Below are positions 57,926 to 64,000 of a stretch of 64,000 nt of DNA, one piece after another. The stretch's first letter is position 1. Each line of letters begins with the position of its first letter. The stretch lies in the NCBI GenBank assembly GCA_963693085.1, contig OY856409.1, positions 1,165,271,249 to 1,165,335,248 of the forward strand, given 5' to 3'. The position numbers and the translations under genes are program-made. Under the pieces are notes generated by a model, which did not search any database, had not been told where the DNA came from, and saw nothing but the letters and a program-made list of their open reading frames with translations. This DNA comes from Alisma plantago-aquatica. Taxonomy: Eukaryota > Streptophyta > Magnoliopsida > Alismatales > Alismataceae.

Positions 57926-59904
57926 TTTATTGTGGAACCTTCGGTTCTTTGTTACTTTGTTCCCTTTCTTTTCTTTCTTCAACATCTTGACCTGATTCTT
58001 CCGTTGGGATGATTTCAGTTACGTCCCTATCTTCTTGATTAACCGAGATGGCTTCAGTGAGAACACGACCAGACCTTGTTGTAACAACATTTAATTGTTC
58101 TGGTCGATGTTGGTCATGTCTTGGATTTGCTTCTGGTTGGCCAGCGAAAGTGCCTACTGGAGGTTTTAGCTGAGCTGCTATCTGTGCTAACTGAGTTTCC
58201 ACAACGTTTTGCTGGGCCTGCTGGTTAGCCAACATGGTTTGCTATGATTGCAACATTTTCCTTATCAAGGATAGTTCATCAGTCTGCTGTGGCGGGGCAT
58301 TCTTTTGTTGAAATTGAGTGAGTTGTTGTTTCCCTTGAAGTGGTTGTTGTTGAGGCGTCGACAACTGAGGTTGGTGCGGCTGTTGCAGCTGAGTTTGTTG
58401 TAATTGCGGGTGCAAAGGGAGGTGAGTATACTGGTAGTATGCAGAGGGATTTCTTGGGTAGTTGGATCTTTGGAAATTGTTTCTAAGATTCCCTTGATTT
58501 TGGTTTTAGTTGCTTTGAAATCCAGGTGGAAGTCTGTTGGAGGATCCACCTTGTGTTTGATGTTGCGGGTTAGCAGTCCCCGTAGGATTTCCATATTGAA
58601 AACTAGGATGACTTCTCAGTTGATTTGGATTGTAATAAGCTTGTCCTGGTCTGGAATGAATGGAATTTACTTTCTATGGGATTTGATCCTCAGGGTGTTC
58701 AATGATCGGCTCATACTGTGGTTGGGGTGGTTGCAAATCCATCATTACATTGTATAGGAGACCACATGACAATGTGGGATGATCTGATGCATGACATGCC
58801 TCGCAAGTTCCTGTGGATGCTTTAGCTTGTTGGGGGTTCTTTTTCTGTCATACCCAAACGATGCTTCGAGGGCTTGTTGTTTGTTGGCTATGGTTTTCAA
58901 AGCTTCGGCTATAACTTTCATTTTGGTAGATTCTTTAGCTTTACAAACCTTTAGAACTCCTCCTATGGTCACCCTTCCCCAATTGGATTGATTTTCTACT
59001 CTGAGAGTGATGATTCTCCAGGCGTCTTCGTATTTTTGTCTCATAAAGTTTCCTCCAGATGAGGAATCTAAGAACTTTTTAATTTCATCACTTACTCCCC
59101 TGTAAAAAGTTTATATGAGTTGATTTTGCGAGATTCCATGATGAGGGCATTGCCTCAAGAGTTCTTTGAACCTTTCCCATGAGTCAGCCAGTGACTCTCC
59201 CGGTAGTTGAAGGAATTGGTTGATTTGCCCTCTGATTTGGTAGGTTAGTGAAGGTGGGAAGAATTTCTCCAAGAACTTCTCTTCTAACGGAGCCCAGGTG
59301 GTGATTGGCTCTCTGTCCAAAGAATTGTACCATCTTAGTGCTCTTCTATACAGGGTGAAATTGAAGAGTCTCAGCATAACTACGTCCATGGTTGTTCTAG
59401 CTTGTGGAACCAGCCTGCAAAGAGCTTTGAACCTCTTCAAATGGTCGATGCAGTCATCTCCGACACTTCCGGAGAATGAGATGCCTTGCATTATTTGGAT
59501 CCATTGTGTCCTAATCTTAAAATTCGGAGTGTCGATGAGTGGTGGTTGGACTGGATGGTTGTCTTCCTAGTTCTTGGGAATAGCATAGTCCCTTAGTTGC
59601 TTGCTCCTTATCAACAGTTGTGCAGTAGCCTTGGCTGCTTCATTCTCAGCATGAATGCGGGCTTGCTCTTTAGCCGAACTTCAGCCTGAACTTAGGCGCA
59701 CGTGTCGGCGATGAGTTGCGCTCGCTGGGCTGCTATGGCAGCGCTGACCCTTTCCATCACTAGTGTAGCTTGACGTTGATTTTCGAGCATTTGTCTGGCT
59801 CTTTGACGATTAAGTCTAATGTGGCGGTGGAAACTTCTCTCTACCTTAGAGTCGTACTCTGGATCAGGGGAGAATCTGAGATTATGCGTTGGTTGCATAC
59901 ACAT
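57926..59904 (-). pseudogene. Athila gag, degenerate
   Basis: Begins at 59904 with MCMQPTHNLRFSPDPEYDSK. After a frameshift the Gag domain reads IDHLKRFKALCRLVPQAR, LYRRALRWYNSLDREPITTW, EKFLEKFFPPSLTYQIRG, SWERFKELLRQCPHHGIS and FYRGVSDEIKKFLDSSSG (59491-59050). A Gln-rich segment follows (LANQQAQQNVVETQLAQIAA, 58235 on), ending near the DVPFLDAL-like region at about 57790 in the same frame. Several stops and frameshifts exclude a functional product. Confidence 0.85.
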
Positions 59905-60050
59905 CTTCTACCTGAGTAGAGGAAGAAACACACTTTTCAGATGATGTGGGAGATATGATGAAATCAAGAGAGTATGGAGTAATATTAAAGAAAAAGTGTA
60001 AAACCCTAACCAACTAGCAAGATGATAAATGAAATTAAAACGTTCCGTTA

Positions 60051-60068
60051 TCCCCGACAATGAAACCA
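60051..60068 (-). other. Degenerate Athila-type primer binding site
   Basis: Minus strand reads TGGTTTCATTGTCGGGGA, matching the TGGCGCCGTTGCCGGGGA-type site with five changes, four of them C-to-T or G-to-A. It lies six bases inside the 5' LTR. Confidence 0.75.
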
Positions 60069-60074
60069 ATTTTT

Positions 60075-61786
60075 TTATGGAGCTTTTACTTGCGTGGAAT
60101 TGCGTACACCACTAAAAATCCTAAAGATAGTAAATATTTTAGGTTTATCCTTACTTATACTAGATTAAAAACTCCACCCACATATGTTGGGATATGTGGA
60201 AGTTTTATCGTAGTATAGTTAAGAGTCGAATCCACAGGACAACGGGCTTGTTGAGATCAACAAGATAGAAAATGTTAGAATTTCACTTAACTCCTTAATC
60301 GTTGGTATTTAGATCAAAGAGTTGGTTTGGTTGTTTAAACTAAGTGCAAGTAAAGTAAAAGAAAGAAAGTAAGTAGGAAGGTAAATTTAAGGTTGTAAAC
60401 AATATTAAGGAACCACTAGGATGTGATCAGATTTCACCACCACTACGCATGGATCAAAACATGCAACATAGTAACATAACCTACAATAAGAGTCTAAACA
60501 ATTAGTATCTTTGTAGATTTAGTTTCCTTTTGGAGAACTAACTACGAGAAGTGTGGGAATGTTGCAAAGCCAACCATCCTGAAACGAATGGTCACTTTCT
60601 TTGCATCATTCCCTTCGCAAAGTGTGTTCCTCGACTTATCAAGGTTGTACTTTCATACGTCAACTGATTCCATTTCATAGTATGAAAGTACGAAGATGGA
60701 AGTGAGTTTACTCCACTTCTTGAAAGACACTCCTAGATACCAAAACATATACATGGTGGCTACATGCATCAAGAACCAACATTCAATCGAGATTCGAATC
60801 TAATAGTACAAACGTAGACAATTCATACTAAAAGATAATAGGTAACACAAGTTGGTGATCAAGCAACAAACATTCATTAAACGATTGATGTTGAACTAAA
60901 AAGAAAGTATATCTCTATTGCAAACTTATGAATTACATTGCATGAAATGAAAACATGGGTAGCGGGGCTACTCCCCGCACCCTAGTGTATAAGACTAGTC
61001 GCTCATGGTAAGAACAAAGAAGGGGTCAATAAGAGAGAGAGAACATCATCTCCACGAAGGAGGGAGGAAGGTCAACCCCTTGGAGAGAGAGAGCAACGAT
61101 CTTCACACTTCATAGCTTGCTTGATGATGGATCCTCCTCTTCCCACCTTCTTTGTCGATGAGAGAGAAAGTAGCTTGGAGATGGAGTATGGATCCCAGAC
61201 CGACAACCTTGAGGTAGTGGGTGAAGGATGGAATGACTCTGGAACAATAGAGGCAGCCCTTGGGCGTCTGGAATCTTGATGCTTTGTGAGGATCCTTCAT
61301 GCCTTATTTATAGGCTTTGAGTGAGACTCAAATAGTCTGGGAGGTTTGGGCCCAAACGGTCGTGAAAACCGTTTGGACTTTCTCTCGGTTTGGAGACCAT
61401 TTGGACTCTCTCAGTTTGGAAACCATTTGCCTTTACTCAATCTCGGGACCGTGTAGCTTCATGCGGTCTTAGGACCGGTTGATCTTCATTCGGTCTTGGG
61501 ACCGTTTGGCTTCATACGGTCTCGGGACCGTTTGACTTTATACGGTCTTGGGACCGTTTGGCTTCATTCGGTCTTGGGACCGTTTGGTGTCCATTCGGTC
61601 TTGGGACCGTGTGGAGCTTTTGTAGTTTTTTTATACTTTTCTGTAAGAAATAAAAGGGGAAAAGTTAGGCTAATGACATATTTACAAAAGAGTGGAAAAT
61701 TAAAGATTGTGTCTAATTTATTTAAGAAAGAGTATGGAAAACTGAGAAAAACCAATAAGATAACTTCGCAAAATGGGAGGTTATCA
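60075..61786 (-). repeat. 5' LTR of the large Athila element
   Basis: 1712 bp, uninterrupted. TATA box at 61304-61314. The U3 upstream of it holds about eight units of the 27-bp array (about 61400-61620). The uninterrupted sequence GTGTGGGAATGTTGC near 60552 is the empty-site equivalent of the Cassandra-chimera insertion in the other LTR. Confidence 0.92.
61304..61314 (-). promoter_or_regulatory. TATA box of the large Athila 5' LTR
   Basis: Minus strand CCTATAAATAAGG, downstream of the 27-bp dyad array. This is the LTR that would drive the genomic RNA. Confidence 0.75.
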
Positions 61787-63700
61787 TAGTTCTTGCTACT
61801 ATATACCCTAAAAATACTAATGACGATAACTTTAAGCACTTTTAGCTTAATCTAATGGGTATATAAGCCTACAAGTTGGAGTCACACACTTCTATTGTTT
61901 TTCTTATAAGTAGATGATGATAATTCTTTCTCTTTAGTGGGTACATAGTTGATATATGACTTGCATGTTTGAAAGATGTTTATTTTTATGTTTATTATGA
62001 CTATTGTACTTTTGTGGTAAGTTTAAGATACATGCATTGGGTTCTATGTTTATTTATTTCCATTGTCCATGAATGACTAAGGTGTCATAATTTATGGCCT
62101 TTAGGGAGATGTATCCCCTTTGTTCATCAATGGACTGATTTATATGAAATGCCTTAAATTACTAAGAGTGTAACATGCATGCCTCATTTTCAGAATTAGG
62201 TGATGATGACTAAATGTTTCTTGGAGTTACTTACCACATTATTATTTGTCTATATGTTGAAAGGTTGTCGTAGTCTCAAGTTGATACAATCATATCTCAA
62301 TGAACCTAACTATAAAGAGTAACCTTAGTAGTTAAGTCCTGAGTATGTAGATTTGTTCTCGTGGGGCAATGGGGGATAAGTAATGAGTTAATATTATAGA
62401 AACCCAGAGTTGTGAGAAAATGCTCGGAGCCATATATTAGTGAATACAAGGGGATTCTTAGGATTTGATATCCTATCATCTTTAAACAATTTTGGGACAC
62501 GTGAAGACTAACGGTCCAATGTAAAGGCATGAGTGATGAGATGTGTTATGGAAGGTTGATACCCTAGTTTTTGGTGTCATGACCAGTGTACCCATGGAGA
62601 GCTTGAGTTTGGTGTATACTTAAGCATATATCCACAATGGGATATCCAGAGTGCTCCCTACCTATTTGATGCATTACTTTAACTTGAGGTTGTGAGGAGA
62701 TATCAAGATAGTCTAAACATTCTTACATCTTATATGGATTAGTGGGATGTCTTATTAGCATCTAGTTAGTCGATTGAGTGTACCTATGACATATAAAATA
62801 CACAACATATGTGTCGTATGTCTTGTTAGGATTTAATTGACCTTAACATGGCTCCACACTTGGATGATTATTCTGTATTGTCATTGGTATATTAGTAGTT
62901 CCTAATAGTCCTTACATGTAGCCTTATTGCCAAGGAGGATGGGTAAGTGTATGCCTTTGGGTGTAAAATCAGGTCATATGCTCATTTCTATAACTAATTT
63001 TATCATAACAATATTGTGGTAAGTAATAGACATTTTCTAGCGTTGTATTTATATATCTAGGACTTGGTGTCTCACTCCTGTGGTTTTCAACACTTTTAGG
63101 TGAGCGTCCCAACTATTCCAATAGTGATGGAGAATATCAACAAGGAGGGACATGGTTTTATGATCATAGGTAGGTGGCATTCACATGACTTCCTCTAGAG
63201 ATAAAGCATCTAGGGATAGAATCGTACTTGTCCATGTACTCTCAGGTCCGATCATGAATGGTTTGTAGTATCCTTTGTGAGTGTATTCTAATATTCGCAT
63301 GCTCGATATGAATTCCACATATGTATGAATCCATTTTTTTGTGATATTTTGAATGTGACTATTAGCCTTTGTGTTGATTAAAGGCATGTAAACTATGACA
63401 TTTATACGACAGCCTATGTAATCTCATGTGGATCGAATGTTAATTGGAATTTTATCTGTGGCTCTTGGTGAAACTTTGCACTCTGAGATCTCTATGTGTC
63501 TTATGTTATTGATGGCGTTTTCAAGCTTAAATTGTGGGGTTTCTTAATATTCTCTCTCTTGTGGATACAAGCATCACACATTTTTGGTACCAAAGTCTAG
63601 GTTCACATAGTTTACATGGACATGTTTAGGATGTCATATCTATTATTACGATTCCACCATGTCTAACCATTGATTATGGTTATGTAATATGGTTGGACAT
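61787..63700. other. Unassigned gene-free region
   Basis: Right flank of the Athila insertion; it would join 42546 before the insertion. No domain, LTR end, primer site or long open frame was recognised on either strand. Probably old repeat sequence. Confidence 0.3.
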
Positions 63701-63707
63701 CATAATG

Positions 63708-64000
63708 AACATGTAGATAGTAGCTATATCAGGTCTGATGGTGATTGGAGGCAACATACTCATGAGGAGAGGATACCCCACCCCGAGCAGCCTGACCAAT
63801 TTGAAGATTCACCATTTGACCCGACAAGACCAGTTCATCCAACCTTCTAGTCTTTGTTTGGGCAAATGATGATGTCTTCATCCACCCAGTTTGTGGGCAT
63901 GCTTTTGATTTAGGAAACCATGGGGCATTTTTTCAAATTCTTAGATGATCAGTTCCAGAAAGACGTTTGAACGAATGAAGTGAGTGGGAAACATGGAGTA
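63708..64000 (+). pseudogene. Weak coding trace at window end
   Basis: One frame reads IRSDGDWRQHTHEERIPHPE, then FEDSPFDPTRPVHPTF, a stop, SLFGQMMMSSSTQFVGMLLI, a stop, and ETMGHFFKFLDDQFQKD, a stop. Amino-acid use looks protein-like and the stops are scattered, as in decayed retrotransposon ORFs. The Met/Phe-Gln pattern resembles the Athila/env-like region loosely. It runs off the window, so the family is not assigned. Confidence 0.3.

Larger units (their letters stand above)
42547..61786 (-). mobile_element. Large Athila-type Ty3/gypsy element with gag-pol and a 5-kb extra ORF
   Basis: Minus-strand element. The 5' LTR is at 60075-61786 and the 3' LTR at 42547-46946 (interrupted). Between them, in minus-strand order: primer site, gag, protease, RT, RNase H, integrase, a ~1-kb spacer, then a 1667-codon extra ORF where Athila elements carry an env-like gene. 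LTRs start TGATAACCTC on the minus strand. Flanks TAGAT (42542-42546) and TAGTT (61787-61791) are a probable target duplication with one change. Counting about 33 differences in the first ~480 bp of the two LTRs gives about 7% divergence. RT and integrase catalytic residues are mutated, so the copy is dead. RT block wording (IYPISDSQWVS, VQVVPK) is that of the Athila lineage. Confidence 0.9.

Overview
ORGANISM AND CONTENT. The window is nuclear DNA of a flowering plant with a large, repeat-rich genome. I see no host gene. Nearly all recognisable sequence is LTR retrotransposon: Sirevirus-type Copia (tRNA-iMet primer sites, repeated polypurine tracts, UBN2-type Gag), Athila-type Ty3/gypsy, a chromovirus-derived LARD, and a Cassandra-type TRIM carrying a 5S rRNA-like segment. 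Species cannot be told. Copies differ in age and are nested, so the window reads as stratigraphy. LAYOUT. 1-2724: AT-rich DNA, then a minus-strand promoter/LTR-like piece that continues at 9828-10440. 2725-9822: a complete, very young minus-strand TR-GAG element (1631-bp LTRs with one difference seen by eye, TSD CACGA) encoding only an intact 623-aa Gag. 10441-30420: an old plus-strand Sirevirus locus. It holds the 3' end of one copy (RNase H tail, env-like ORF, polypurine tracts), one shared LTR (13503-14886), then the 5' part of a second copy (primer site, gag, protease, integrase, RT, RNase H). Its integrase is split by a 9-kb LARD (17924-26928; 3.4-kb LTRs, TSD AAAAC), and its pol is interrupted again at about 27.4-29.2 kb by an unassigned LTR-like piece. 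30420-31740: an inverted Copia integrase fragment. 31745-39476: an Athila-like element with gag and protease but no RT or integrase. 39477-42546: unassigned, with an LTR-like promoter. 42547-61786: a 19-kb minus-strand Athila-type element with gag-pol and a 5-kb extra ORF; its left LTR is interrupted by a 2575-bp chimera of a Cassandra LTR and a ~1-kb-arm inverted repeat (TSD GTGGG). 61787-64000: unassigned, with a weak coding trace at the end. HOW THE PARTS RELATE. The TR-GAG and LARD lack enzymes and would need autonomous relatives to move. The 42.5-61.8 kb element has a complete gene order, but RT and integrase catalytic residues are lost, mostly by changes that look like G-to-A. Its extra ORF stays in one frame over 1667 codons, broken only by about 19 nonsense codons, and ends in two successive C48 (Ulp1-like) protease domains. 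A recurring theme is arrays of short dyad-symmetric motifs just upstream of the TATA box in LTRs of several unrelated families; in two elements the same motif also occurs internally. These points, with the Cassandra/inverted-repeat chimera, are the most novel items here. All identifications come from reading the sequence; no search was run.
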